DNA from: Acinetobacter sp. MB5
GTDB lineage: Bacteria > Pseudomonadota > Gammaproteobacteria > Pseudomonadales > Moraxellaceae
Length of the DNA stretch: 64,000 nucleotides
Assembly (NCBI RefSeq): GCF_003261585.1
Contig: NZ_POVU01000002.1
Span: forward strand, 434,001-498,000
Reading direction: 5' to 3'
In this document: one piece after another, positions 18,718 to 26,764 of the stretch
Layout: each line of letters starts with the position of its first letter
Numbering within the stretch: the first letter of the stretch is position 1
Notes under the pieces: model-generated
The model's input: only the letters and a program-made list of their open reading frames with translations
What the model was told of the DNA's origin: nothing
Databases searched by the model: none
Made by a program: the position numbers and the translations under genes

Positions 18718-19275
18718 ATGTTAGAAGAATTAAAGCGCCTTCAGGCACATATTGCGGTAGTGAAAAACCGTTTAGCACACTTTGAGCGTGAAAATACATC
18801 TTTACTTGCTTCTAAACAGCAAAGTGATGAGCAAAATCATGCTCAATTAATGCAAAAAAACGCCATCATCACCAAAAAGCAAGATGAAATTAATACGTTG
18901 CAAGACAACTTAGGCAACTTGCAATCTCAATACAAACAACTCAACCAAGATGCAACCACCTTAGCCGATCGTTACAACCGCTTAGAAAAAAGTTGTACTG
19001 ATCTTAAAAATCGCTTTCAGGAAATCTTAAATGAGCGCAATGAACTGCGTGTAACTAAAGAAAAACTGCAAAATGATTATCGTCATGCTCAACAGGAAAT
19101 TACATCGCTAAAACAAGAGCAAGAACGCCTCATTCAAAAAAATGAACAGGCAAAATCCAAAGTTGAAGCAATCATTCACCGTCTGTCTGTGTTGGGTACG
19201 GAGCAAGATCAATACACGCAAGAAATTCAACAACTTGAAAATCCTGCAGAGCAAAATGAGGAAACTTCGCCATGA
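18718..19275 (+). CDS. Coiled-coil protein upstream of zapA
   Basis: A 185-residue protein that is almost entirely coiled coil: heptad-patterned, rich in Gln, Lys, Glu, Asn and Leu, with no signal peptide or membrane segment and no cysteine-based motif except one Cys. It starts at MLEELKRLQAHIAVVKNRL at 18718, 64 bp after the ygfB start on the other strand, and its TGA overlaps the zapA ATG (ATGA). Many gammaproteobacteria have a short coiled-coil (ZapB-like) gene immediately before zapA, and this is probably the counterpart, although longer. A role at the Z-ring is inferred only from context and shape. Confidence 0.65.
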   Translation: MLEELKRLQAHIAVVKNRLAHFERENTSLLASKQQSDEQNHAQLMQKNAIITKKQDEINTLQDNLGNLQSQYKQLNQDATTLADRYNRLEKSCTDLKNRFQEILNERNELRVTKEKLQNDYRHAQQEITSLKQEQERLIQKNEQAKSKVEAIIHRLSVLGTEQDQYTQEIQQLENPAEQNEETSP

Positions 19276-19559
19276 GTGAAGCAGTTACTGTCGAGTTACG
19301 TATTATTGAACAGGTCTTTCGTCTTGCTACAACCTCTGAGCAAAAAGCTGACCTAGAAAAAGCAACAGAATTACTCAACGAAAAGTTTCAAGAATTTCGT
19401 CGTAATGCTCCACGAGCAGAACACCATAAACTTGTGATTATGGTTGCTTTAGAACTCATGCAGGAAGTGTTGGCTTTGAATAAATCACTGCAAGAATATA
19501 GCCATTGCGAACGAATTCTCAGCACATTACTGGCTGAAGTTGAAGAAATGGTCGAGTAA
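19272..19559 (+). CDS. zapA: Cell-division protein ZapA
   Basis: A 95-residue ZapA, the FtsZ-bundling protein. It begins with the FtsZ-binding domain (VTVELRIIEQVFRLATT, then LEKATELLNEKFQEFR) and ends in a coiled coil with HHKLVIMVALELMQEVL. It is slightly shorter than the E. coli protein (109). Translation is probably coupled to the upstream coiled-coil gene through ATGA. 6S RNA follows about 90 bp later, the arrangement seen in E. coli. Confidence 0.88.
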   Translation: MSEAVTVELRIIEQVFRLATTSEQKADLEKATELLNEKFQEFRRNAPRAEHHKLVIMVALELMQEVLALNKSLQEYSHCERILSTLLAEVEEMVE

Positions 19560-19648
19560 CTGCACAAATCCGCAACACTTGAAAAACAACTTAACAATGA
19601 CGAGGCTTATGGAATTTGCATCCTCCTTGTTATTGGTTATACTGTCTA

Positions 19649-19834
19649 TAGTCTCTGAGATGTTCGCCAGCGGGTCGAATTCCCCTGAGCCGATATCATT
19701 ACTTTAGGATTGCGTTCTGCGTATTTAGAGCGTATGCCTACCTTAGAGTAGGAAACCCAGCAAGTATGCGTCGCGTCCACCTTGAACTTTAGGGTTCAAG
19801 GGTAACGACATGCAGCGGCATCTTCGGAGTACTA
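19649..19834 (+). ncRNA. ssrS: 6S RNA
   Basis: 6S RNA mimics an open promoter and sequesters sigma-70 RNA polymerase, mainly in stationary phase. The 5' side carries TCTCTGAGATGTTCGC, AGCGGG and CCCCTGAGCCGATAT, as in E. coli 6S RNA. The 3' side carries CACCTTGAAC...GGGTTCAAGGGT and GCAGCGGCATCTTCGGAG, which closes the long rod. A good sigma-70 promoter precedes it: TTGCAT (19616-19621), 16 bp, TATACT (19638-19643), placing the start near 19650. The location after zapA is also as in E. coli. The last bases at the 3' end are estimated. Confidence 0.95.
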
Positions 19835-19858
19835 TCTTACTATTGTAGCGAACATAAA

Positions 19859-19890
19859 TAAGCTGAATTTCCATATCCAGCTTTTCTTTT
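19859..19890. terminator. Terminator between 6S RNA and folP
   Basis: AAGCTG pairs with CAGCTT around a 12-nt loop, followed by TTCTTTT. It serves the 6S transcript on the plus strand and possibly folP on the other strand. Confidence 0.5.
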
Positions 19891-19899
19891 AAGAATCTA

Positions 19900-20763
19900 T
19901 TATTCCCATTCTTTCCAGTTCTGCATTGCCTTCCAGATATTAATCGCATCGACTGTTGCTTTAACATCGTGTGCACGCACCATACATGCGCCTTGCTGAA
20001 TAGAAAGCAAATGGGCTGCGACACTCCCAACCGCACGTGCTTTTGCATCCACCTCATCCACAACAGCACCAATAAAACGTTTCCGAGATAATGCTGACAA
20101 AATTGGATAGCCCAATTCATTCAACTTCCATAACTCATTGAGTAGTTGTAGGTTATGCGCTGTATTTTTAGCAAACCCAAAACCTGGATCAATCAGAATA
20201 TTTTCCGCTGCAATTCCTGCTTGTTGTGCCAAATCAATTTTCTGTTTTAATTCGGTCATAACCTCAGTCGTGACATGCTCATAATTTGCCAACTGATTCA
20301 TGGTGGTTGGCTCACCACGCATATGCATCAAGATCACAGGAATCTGAAGTTCTACTGCTGTTTCCAATGCTTTTGGACGAGTCAATGCACGAACATCATT
20401 CCAAATATGAGCGCCTGCGCGTACTGCCTCACGCATCACCGCAGGTTGACTAGTGTCAATCGACAAAATCACATCTTGATCAGATAGTGCCTCAACCACA
20501 GGAATTACACGTGCTAACTCTTCCTCAACCGCAACTTCCGCTGCACCTGGACGTGTTGATTCTCCACCAATATCAATTACTGTCGCACCATCAACAATCA
20601 TTTGCATCGCATGATCTATGGCTTGTTGCTTTGAGTTATGCAAACCACCATCACTAAAGGAGTCAGGAGTGACATTTAAAATCCCCATTACATGTGGCTG
20701 TGATAAATCTAAAAACTTTGATCCACAGCTAAGTTGACGTTGTGGCAAAGAAATGTATTGCAT
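19900..20763 (-). CDS. folP: Dihydropteroate synthase
   Basis: A 287-residue DHPS, condensing 6-hydroxymethyl-dihydropterin pyrophosphate with p-aminobenzoate in folate synthesis; target of sulfonamides. Signatures: HVMGILNVTPDSFSDGG (pterin-binding start), IDIGGESTRPGA, LIDPGFGFAKN, LSALSRKRFIGAV and VRAHDVKATVDAI at the C-terminus. All signature segments are intact, and nothing looks like an acquired sul-type enzyme. It lies 72 bp downstream of ftsH, as in E. coli, with a terminator in between. Confidence 0.96.
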   Translation of the reverse strand: MQYISLPQRQLSCGSKFLDLSQPHVMGILNVTPDSFSDGGLHNSKQQAIDHAMQMIVDGATVIDIGGESTRPGAAEVAVEEELARVIPVVEALSDQDVILSIDTSQPAVMREAVRAGAHIWNDVRALTRPKALETAVELQIPVILMHMRGEPTTMNQLANYEHVTTEVMTELKQKIDLAQQAGIAAENILIDPGFGFAKNTAHNLQLLNELWKLNELGYPILSALSRKRFIGAVVDEVDAKARAVGSVAAHLLSIQQGACMVRAHDVKATVDAINIWKAMQNWKEWE

Positions 20764-20801
20764 AACCCGATCCTAAAACAAATTTTTAATTAGTTTAAAA
20801 T

Positions 20802-20829
20802 AAAAAAGAGCCACCGAAGTGACTCTTTT
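20802..20829 (-). terminator. UUCG-loop terminator after ftsH
   Basis: On the minus strand AAAGAGTCAC-TTCG-GTGGCTCTTT (one G-T pair) is followed by T residues. It is a stable tetraloop hairpin directly downstream of the ftsH stop and would partly insulate folP. Confidence 0.85.
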
Positions 20830-20834
20830 AATTA

Positions 20835-22730
20835 TCAACTCATTGCAGGTAATGGCGGAGGTGTTGATGGACCATCTTTCGGCGGTTCAAGATCTGATAC
20901 AGGATTTTCTGCAACGTAAACTTTTGGTGGCCGTGGTTCACGGCCTTCCATAATGTCACGTACCTGTTCGCGATCAATTGTTTCCCATTCCATCAATGCT
21001 TTAACCATCACATGAGCTTTTTCTTTATTTTGCTCAAGAATGTCCCATGCAACTTTATATTGCTCGTCCAGAATACGACGAACTTCTGCATCAACTTGTT
21101 GTTGAGTTGCTTCAGAAATCGTACGGCTACCAATACTGCCTAAGAAAGACTGTTGGCTATCATCTTCATAAACCATGACACCCATTTTGTCCGACATACC
21201 GTATTTGGTCACCATAGCACGTGCAATTTTAGTTGCACGTTCAAAATCATTTGAAGCACCTGTAGACTGCTGGTTAATAAAGATCTCTTCAGCAATACGA
21301 CCACCAAACAAAATTGAGATTTCATTTAGCATTTTGTCTTTGTAATTACTGATTTGATCTTGCTCAGGCAACTGCCAAGTTACGCCTAACGCCCAACCAC
21401 GTGGCATAATCGTAACTTTATGCACAGGATCAGTTCCAGGGAGAACTTCTGCCACAATTGCATGACCAGACTCATGGTAAGCAGTCGCACGGCGCTCTTC
21501 ATCACGAATGATCATTGATTTACGCTCAGGGCCCATATAGATCTTGTCTTTAGCATCTTCAAAATCATGCATATCGACCGTATTTTTATTACGGCGAGCT
21601 GCAAACAAAGCTGCTTCATTCACAAGATTTGCTAATTGAGCGCCTGAGAATCCAGGTGTACCACGGGCAAGAACTTTTACATCAACGCCCGTAACAGATG
21701 GCAATTTACGCAAATGCACATTAAGAATTTGTTCACGACCTTTGATGTCTGGCAAACCAACCATCACCTGACGGTCAAAACGGCCTGGACGAAGTAATGC
21801 TTTATCAAGAACATCGGCGCGGTTTGTCGCCGCAATCACGATAATTCCTTCATTACCTTCAAAACCATCCATTTCAACCAGCATCTGGTTTAAGGTCTGT
21901 TCACGTTCATCATGACCACCGCCTGTGCCTGAACCACGATGACGACCCACTGCATCAATCTCATCAATAAAGATGATACATGGTGCATGACGTTTAGCTT
22001 GTTCAAACATATCGCGAACTCGCGAAGCACCAACACCCACGAACATTTCAACGAAATCAGAACCCGAAATACTAAAGAATGGGACTTTTGCTTCACCCGC
22101 AATTGCTTTAGCAAGCAAAGTTTTACCCGTACCTGGAGGACCGACCATTAAAACGCCTTTAGGAATAGATGCTCCAAGACGTTTAAACTTAGCAGGGTCT
22201 TTCAAGAAATCTACAATTTCAACAACTTCTTGTTTTGCTTCATCACAACCAGCAACATCAGAAAATGTCACTTTGATTTGATCTTCAGCAAGCATTTTGG
22301 CTTTAGACTTACCAAAACTCATTGGGCCATTTTTGCCGCCTGCACCACCACCCATGTTACGCATAAAGAACATGAATAACAAAATAATCAAAAGCACAGG
22401 GAAGCTTGCAATGAGTAGTTGCATCAAAACACCTTGACGCTGTGGTGCAGTACCTTCAACCACAACATTGTTTTTGATCAAACTTGGCATAAGTTCAGGG
22501 TCTTGAACCGCTGGGCGAATACTTTCAAAATCTGAACCGTTCTTTTTTTCGCCAGTGATTTTTTCGCCATCTATAGTGACTTGTTTAATTTGGCCCGCGT
22601 TTACCGCAGCAACAAACTCAGAGTAGTTCATTTCTGACGGTTTCTTGTGATCACTGATATTGCTGAAAATTAATATCAGTGCTCCAAGTATCACTAGCCA
22701 CAACACGGCGTTTTTGAAGAGATCGCTCAA
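20835..22730 (-). CDS. ftsH: ATP-dependent zinc metalloprotease FtsH
   Basis: A 631-residue membrane-anchored AAA+ protease for quality control of membrane and regulatory proteins. Two transmembrane segments (about residues 8-26 and 103-122) flank a periplasmic domain. The AAA module has Walker [14 protein letters not shown], Walker [12 protein letters not shown] and [24 protein letters not shown]. The protease site HESGH follows near residue 418, with the third zinc ligand Asp further on. The C-terminal tail is Pro-rich. The start codon is TTG (22728-22730), with GGGAA upstream; no ATG gives a proper first membrane segment. rlmE lies upstream, as in E. coli. Confidence 0.96.
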   Translation of the reverse strand: MSDLFKNAVLWLVILGALILIFSNISDHKKPSEMNYSEFVAAVNAGQIKQVTIDGEKITGEKKNGSDFESIRPAVQDPELMPSLIKNNVVVEGTAPQRQGVLMQLLIASFPVLLIILLFMFFMRNMGGGAGGKNGPMSFGKSKAKMLAEDQIKVTFSDVAGCDEAKQEVVEIVDFLKDPAKFKRLGASIPKGVLMVGPPGTGKTLLAKAIAGEAKVPFFSISGSDFVEMFVGVGASRVRDMFEQAKRHAPCIIFIDEIDAVGRHRGSGTGGGHDEREQTLNQMLVEMDGFEGNEGIIVIAATNRADVLDKALLRPGRFDRQVMVGLPDIKGREQILNVHLRKLPSVTGVDVKVLARGTPGFSGAQLANLVNEAALFAARRNKNTVDMHDFEDAKDKIYMGPERKSMIIRDEERRATAYHESGHAIVAEVLPGTDPVHKVTIMPRGWALGVTWQLPEQDQISNYKDKMLNEISILFGGRIAEEIFINQQSTGASNDFERATKIARAMVTKYGMSDKMGVMVYEDDSQQSFLGSIGSRTISEATQQQVDAEVRRILDEQYKVAWDILEQNKEKAHVMVKALMEWETIDREQVRDIMEGREPRPPKVYVAENPVSDLEPPKDGPSTPPPLPAMS

Positions 22731-22870
22731 AGCTTTATTCCCATATCATCAATCTAATTTAATCATGCCCTACTACTAGGGTGATCTATTCTCAAACAAG
22801 CGAGTCATCACACTCAAGCTGCCTTGAATTGTACAACATGCACAATTTTTATCGACTTGGCAAGTCAACT

Positions 22871-23521
22871 TTATTGCGATGTCTTCTTACGACCCTGCCC
22901 AATCAGAAAAACTTCTTTTGAGCGTGCTCGTGATGCCGCTGGCTTTGCTGTTTTCAATACATCAAAACTATCGACAACTTGTTTACGAAACTCGTCAAAC
23001 CCTGTTCCTTGGAAAACTTTAACTACAAACTGCCCATTTGGCCCGAGAACCTTATTCGCAAAATCTAGAGCAAGTTCACAAAGGTAAATTTGACGAGGTT
23101 GATCAACAGCCCTATTACCTGATGTATTGGGGGCCATATCTGAAATTACAACGTCAACTTGACGTCCATTTAAAATATTTAACAATTTTTCGAAAACTTC
23201 TTCTTCACGAAAATCGCCTTGCAAGAAAGTAACATCTGGCAGAGCATCCATTTCCAAGATATCAGAAGCGACAACCAAACCCTTTGAGCCGACGAGTTTA
23301 CCTGCGATTTGTGACCAACTCCCTGGAGCTGCGCCCAAATCCACAACTGTCATACCTGGCTTGATAATTCTATATTTCTCTTGGATTTCAAGAAGCTTAT
23401 ATGCAGCACGCGCGCGATAACCTTCCTTTTGTGCTTTTTTGACAAAAGGGTCATCTAAGTGCTCTCTCATCCACGCACGACTACTTTTAGACAGCTTTTG
23501 GTTGGTAATGCGTGTTGCCAT
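22871..23521 (-). CDS. rlmE: 23S rRNA (uridine-2552-2'-O)-methyltransferase RlmE (FtsJ/RrmJ)
   Basis: A 216-residue SAM-dependent methyltransferase that modifies U2552 in the A-loop of 23S rRNA. The features are [20 protein letters not shown] (substrate-binding start), the SAM motif [27 protein letters not shown] (catalytic Asp) and [10 protein letters not shown] (catalytic Lys). Two candidate ATGs lie six bases apart (23527 and 23521); the second gives MATRITNQK, and no strong ribosome-binding site separates them. It forms an rlmE-ftsH pair as in E. coli. Confidence 0.95.
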   Translation of the reverse strand: MATRITNQKLSKSSRAWMREHLDDPFVKKAQKEGYRARAAYKLLEIQEKYRIIKPGMTVVDLGAAPGSWSQIAGKLVGSKGLVVASDILEMDALPDVTFLQGDFREEEVFEKLLNILNGRQVDVVISDMAPNTSGNRAVDQPRQIYLCELALDFANKVLGPNGQFVVKVFQGTGFDEFRKQVVDSFDVLKTAKPAASRARSKEVFLIGQGRKKTSQ

Positions 23522-23854
23522 AATCATCTATATTTAAAAACATTAATTGTCTATTGTACGAAAAAAAGATATTACTTGCAGTATTGATCTGTATAGAAAC
23601 ACATGACTTTTTCTGATGCTGTTTATCGTTAGTCTGAGAAATTTAAAACTTGTTGATGTTTTAAACTTATCCTTAATAAAAAATGCTTATATTCATCTTT
23701 TGATGATTTAGCCACTGACAAAAACAATTTAGCATACTTTTTCAAAAAATTAATCATCAAAAAATATGCATTTATGTGATTAGGTCTAAGTTTTTTATAC
23801 GGTTCGCTGTACAATTTGCTATACTGTTGCGCTTTTCAAAATCAGGTTTATTTC
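23522..23854. other. AT-rich divergent intergenic region, rlmE / yhbY
   Basis: About 330 bp of AT-rich DNA carrying the promoters of two divergent genes. For yhbY there is an extended -10 element, TGCTATACT (ending at 23825), about 30 bp before the ATG, with no good -35. A 61-codon minus-strand reading frame is present but has no family resemblance or ribosome-binding site, so I do not annotate it. Confidence 0.5.
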
Positions 23855-24178
23855 ATGGCAACGTTATCTATTCAAGAACGCAAACGTTTACGTCAAATTG
23901 GTCACGCCTTAAATCCAGTTGTTATGATTGGTGGTCAAGGTTTAACTGACAGCGTAATTGAAGAAACAGTTCGTGCTTTAGCTGATCACGAATTGATCAA
24001 AATCAAAATTGCGGGTGAAGACCGCGATGCTCGTGCAGAGATTACTGATGCGATTGCACAAGCGACACAATCAGAAGTTGTACAAAAGATTGGTAAAATT
24101 GTTCTGCTTTATAAAAAGGCAGCAAAACAAAATCAAAAACTATCTAATCTGGTTCGCCACGCTCACCTTTCTAAATAA
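23855..24178 (+). CDS. yhbY: YhbY, CRM-domain ribosome-associated RNA-binding protein
   Basis: A 107-residue CRM (CRS1-YhbY) protein that binds pre-50S particles. The core is RLRQIGHALNPVVMIGGQGLTDSVIEE with the GxxG RNA-binding loop (GGQG), and LIKIKIAGEDRDAR. The ATG at 23855 (MATLSIQERKRLRQ) is chosen over an upstream in-frame start because it matches the family N-terminus. It is slightly longer than E. coli YhbY (97) owing to a basic C-terminal tail. In E. coli yhbY is also divergent from rlmE-ftsH. Confidence 0.93.
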   Translation: MATLSIQERKRLRQIGHALNPVVMIGGQGLTDSVIEETVRALADHELIKIKIAGEDRDARAEITDAIAQATQSEVVQKIGKIVLLYKKAAKQNQKLSNLVRHAHLSK

Positions 24179-24190
24179 TCAGAGATTTGT

Positions 24191-24727
24191 ATGGCAAGTT
24201 ACGAGCTACAAGCTTTTCATCGCCTTGATGAGATTTCATTGGTTGGTGCAATTGAATATCAGGCACCTTACACCCTGAATATCGGCTTTTGGCTGCGTGA
24301 CCCGCTACAATTGATTCATTGGCCAGACTTACAAGCATCTCACCCTCGCCATGACTTTCTATGGGAAAAAACCTGTTTTGAGTTATTTATCGGGGTGAAA
24401 AATGAAGATTATTATCGTGAAATAAACCTGTCTCCATCTCAAGCTTGGCAATGCTATCAATTTGAAGAATATCGTTATCCAGAAGATATGCCACCTCAAG
24501 CAGCGTATGATATTGAACTGGTCAACTTACAGCGTACCCATTACGGTTTAAATGCTACACTTGATCTAAGCCTGTTTATGCAAAAATACCAGCTCAAATG
24601 GCAAGACTTATTTATAGGTCTTTCTGCTGTTCTAGATACAGCAAAAGGCTTAAATTTTTACGCGATGCAACATAGTGGTCGCCAAGCTGACTTTCACAAT
24701 AAGCGCGATTGGCTACATATTTTCTAA
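24191..24727 (+). CDS. DOMON-like domain protein of unknown function
   Basis: A 178-residue soluble protein starting 12 bp after yhbY. The sequence suggests a beta-sandwich: PYTLNIGFWLRDPLQLIHWP, FLWEKTCFELFIGVK, YREINLSPSQAWQCYQFEEYR and the final GRQADFHNKRDWLHIF. This pattern resembles small CBM9/DOMON-like proteins in gammaproteobacteria. No signal peptide, heme ligand pattern or catalytic motif is evident. Function unknown; the close spacing and shared terminator suggest an operon with yhbY. Confidence 0.55.
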   Translation: MASYELQAFHRLDEISLVGAIEYQAPYTLNIGFWLRDPLQLIHWPDLQASHPRHDFLWEKTCFELFIGVKNEDYYREINLSPSQAWQCYQFEEYRYPEDMPPQAAYDIELVNLQRTHYGLNATLDLSLFMQKYQLKWQDLFIGLSAVLDTAKGLNFYAMQHSGRQADFHNKRDWLHIF

Positions 24728-24730
24728 ATA

Positions 24731-24757
24731 AAAACGGGCACATAAAATGCCCGTTTT
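24731..24757. terminator. Bidirectional terminator between convergent genes
   Basis: AAAACGGGCA pairs with TGCCCGTTTT around a 7-nt loop. It lies between the DOMON-like gene and the convergent coiled-coil gene. Confidence 0.85.
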
Positions 24758-24779
24758 CTATTTAAAGAAACGATTTCAC

Positions 24780-25286
24780 TTATTCAGTTTCTTTTTCTTT
24801 CTCAGGCTTTACTTCAGTCGGTTTTTTCTCTTCCGTATCTTTAACTTTATGCCAAGCCTCTACAGCATTACTTTTTGTGCGCTGTATTGTTTCAGCAACA
24901 TGTTCTTTATGCTTTGAAGAAAATTGAGTGACATCTTCTTTCACTTCTTTCGTTAATTTAGAAAACTCCTCAACAATAGAAGCAAATTCTATTTTCACAA
25001 CTTCCTTCAATTCAATCAGGTCATCTTGTGACAAAGTAAATTTATCGCGAAAATCATTAAAATGAACAAGAAAATCTTCTTTGAGTTTTTTAACTTGCTC
25101 TTGGAGAGTCGCACTAGCTTCTTTGACTTCTGCACCAATATCAGCAGCCTGCTCTGCAGCTTTTTCTTTCACCTCCTCAAGTTTAACTTCTGCTGCTTCA
25201 ACTTTTTTCTCAACTTTTGCCTTCACTTCTGTTGCGGCTTGTTCAAGTTGTTCTGTTTTTTCTTGTAGCGTTGTTTTTGTCGCCAT
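24780..25286 (-). CDS. Lys/Glu/Ala-rich amphipathic helical protein of unknown function
   Basis: A 168-residue, highly charged protein made of long amphipathic helices: repeated AxEVKxKVEKK / KLEEVKEKAAEQ blocks over residues 10-70, a less repetitive middle (FNDFRDKFTLSQDDLIELKEVV) and a Lys/Glu/Pro tail. No signal peptide, membrane segment or cysteine. A strong ribosome-binding site (AAAGGAGCTGAATCATG) supports translation. The pattern is reminiscent of phasins, apolipoprotein-like or stress-related (LEA-like) proteins, but I recognise no family. It has its own terminator and is divergent from carA. Confidence 0.6.
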   Translation of the reverse strand: MATKTTLQEKTEQLEQAATEVKAKVEKKVEAAEVKLEEVKEKAAEQAADIGAEVKEASATLQEQVKKLKEDFLVHFNDFRDKFTLSQDDLIELKEVVKIEFASIVEEFSKLTKEVKEDVTQFSSKHKEHVAETIQRTKSNAVEAWHKVKDTEEKKPTEVKPEKEKETE

Positions 25287-25471
25287 GATTCAGCTCCTTT
25301 TTCACAAAGAAATTGATTTATTAATGGTTACCAATCTAGCAAACTGCAGTATTTCCCACCATAAAATTGTCTAACAATTAACGAATTCTCACATAATGAC
25401 ACTACTTTTTTCTCAAGTGATGCATATCCTTTTTACATACCTTTAGTCTGATTGATTATTTATAAATTACG

Positions 25472-25500
25472 TGGACTTTCCCAATCGATATGCGTACAAT
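25472..25500 (+). promoter_or_regulatory. Sigma-70 promoter of the carAB operon
   Basis: TGGACT (-35, 25472-25477), a 17-bp spacer and TACAAT (-10, 25495-25500) match the consensus well. Transcription would start near 25507, about 100 nt before carA, giving a leader that contains the hairpins and leader ORF. Confidence 0.65.
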
Positions 25501-25515
25501 ATGTTTTTAAGTTAC

Positions 25516-25583
25516 AAGCGAGCAGACCAAGGGAGGGCATGTTTTTTAGACAGCCGCCTTTTTTTATGTCTACTCGCTTTTTT
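25516..25583 (+). promoter_or_regulatory. Attenuator-like hairpin in the carA leader
   Basis: An outer stem pairs AAGCGAGCAGAC (25516-25527) with GTCTACTCGCTT (25568-25579), 12 positions with one mismatch, followed by T residues to 25583. Inside it a second imperfect stem, AAGG...GGC with GCC...CCTT (25529-25560), is followed by a T7 run. Both look like intrinsic terminator or pause hairpins placed just upstream of carA. The right arm of the outer stem lies inside the leader ORF (codons 10-14), so a translating ribosome would prevent its formation. This matches the logic of the E. coli pyrBI attenuator. Confidence 0.6.
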
Positions 25584-25592
25584 ACAGCTTAA
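25539..25592 (+). CDS. Putative 17-residue leader peptide of carAB
   Basis: ATG at 25539, 17 codons and TAA at 25590-25592, ending 18 bp before carA. The peptide MFFRQPPFFMSTRFFTA has three Phe pairs, each encoded by a TTTTTT run. A purine-rich AAGGGAGGG precedes the ATG, although the spacing is short. U-rich runs that slow RNA polymerase when UTP is low, together with overlap of the terminator stem, are the features of UTP-sensing leaders such as pyrL. Translation is not proven. Confidence 0.5.
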   Translation: MFFRQPPFFMSTRFFTA

Positions 25593-25610
25593 AAATTCAG
25601 GAGCTTTGGT

Positions 25611-26750
25611 TTGAGCACCCCCGCCATTTTAGCCCTCGCAGATGGAACTATCTTTAAAGGTACCTCTATCGGCGCTACGGGATGTACGACTGGTGAAGTC
25701 GTTTTTAATACTGCCATGACTGGCTATCAAGAAATTCTAACTGACCCAAGTTATGCACAACAACTTGTGACTTTAACTTATCCGCATATCGGGAATACGG
25801 GTTGTAACGCAGAAGATTCTGAATCAGGTCGTATCCATAAAGTATGGGCGAACGGTTTAATCATCCGCGATCTTCCATTACTTCACAGTAATTTCCGTGC
25901 TGAACAATCTTTAGGCGAGTATCTTGCACAGCATAACGTTGTTGCGATTGCTGACATTGATACCCGTAAATTGACACGTATTCTTCGTGAAAAAGGTGCA
26001 CAAAACGGCTGTATCCTTGCTGGTGAAAACATCACTGAAGAGCAAGCTCTTGCTAAAGCACGCGAATTTGGCGGTCTAAATGGTTTAGACCTTGCTAAAG
26101 AGTGCTGTGATCCTGAAGGCTTTGAATGGACTGAAGGTTCATGGGCTTTAGGTCAAGGCTTTGCACAACCTGAATTTAAATATCATGTCGTTGCATATGA
26201 TTACGGTGTCAAAACCAACATCTTACGTATGCTTGCAGACCGCGGTTGTAAATTAACTGTTGTTCCTGCACAGACTCCTGCTGAGAAAGTTCTCGCATTA
26301 AATCCTGATGGCGTATTTTTGTCGAATGGTCCTGGTGACCCAGCGGCATGTGACTACGCAATTGAAGCTGTAAAAACTATTGTTGAAACCACAACTTTAC
26401 CTGTATTTGGTATTTGTTTAGGTCATCAAATCCTTGCTCTCTCTTCTGGTGCAAAAACAATCAAAATGGGTCATGGTCACCACGGTGCAAACCATCCTGT
26501 ACAAAACCTTGAAACAGGTACAGTGATGATTACATCGCAAAACCACGGTTTCGCAGTTGATGCAGATACACTTCCAGCAAACTTAAAAGCAACACATAAA
26601 TCGTTGTTTGACGGCACGCTACAAGGTATCCACCGCACAGACAAACCAGCGTTTAGCTTCCAAGGTCACCCTGAAGCAAGCCCAGGCCCACATGACTGTG
26701 CCCCACTGTTCGATCATTTCATCGAACTTATTGAAGCCGCTAAGAAGTAA
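25611..26750 (+). CDS. carA: Carbamoyl-phosphate synthase small subunit (glutaminase)
   Basis: A 379-residue subunit that hydrolyses glutamine and channels ammonia to CarB for carbamoyl phosphate (pyrimidine and arginine synthesis). The N-terminal CPSase domain has [18 protein letters not shown]. The class I amidotransferase domain has [17 protein letters not shown], the nucleophile in [11 protein letters not shown], and the His-Glu pair in [13 protein letters not shown]. The start codon is TTG at 25611, with AGGAG seven bases upstream; an ATG would truncate the conserved start. carB follows after 14 bp. Confidence 0.97.
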   Translation: MSTPAILALADGTIFKGTSIGATGCTTGEVVFNTAMTGYQEILTDPSYAQQLVTLTYPHIGNTGCNAEDSESGRIHKVWANGLIIRDLPLLHSNFRAEQSLGEYLAQHNVVAIADIDTRKLTRILREKGAQNGCILAGENITEEQALAKAREFGGLNGLDLAKECCDPEGFEWTEGSWALGQGFAQPEFKYHVVAYDYGVKTNILRMLADRGCKLTVVPAQTPAEKVLALNPDGVFLSNGPGDPAACDYAIEAVKTIVETTTLPVFGICLGHQILALSSGAKTIKMGHGHHGANHPVQNLETGTVMITSQNHGFAVDADTLPANLKATHKSLFDGTLQGIHRTDKPAFSFQGHPEASPGPHDCAPLFDHFIELIEAAKK

Positions 26751-26764
26751 TTAAGGAGCGAATA

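Larger units (their letters stand above)
25287..25610. other. Intergenic region upstream of carA
   Basis: About 320 bp. The first half (25287-25440) is AT-rich and holds the start region of the minus-strand coiled-coil gene; I see no gene in it. The second half holds the carA promoter, leader ORF and attenuator-like hairpins, annotated separately. Confidence 0.6.

Noticed and set aside
23629-23814. 61-codon minus-strand frame upstream of rlmE
   Set aside because: No motif or ribosome-binding site; lies in the divergent promoter region.
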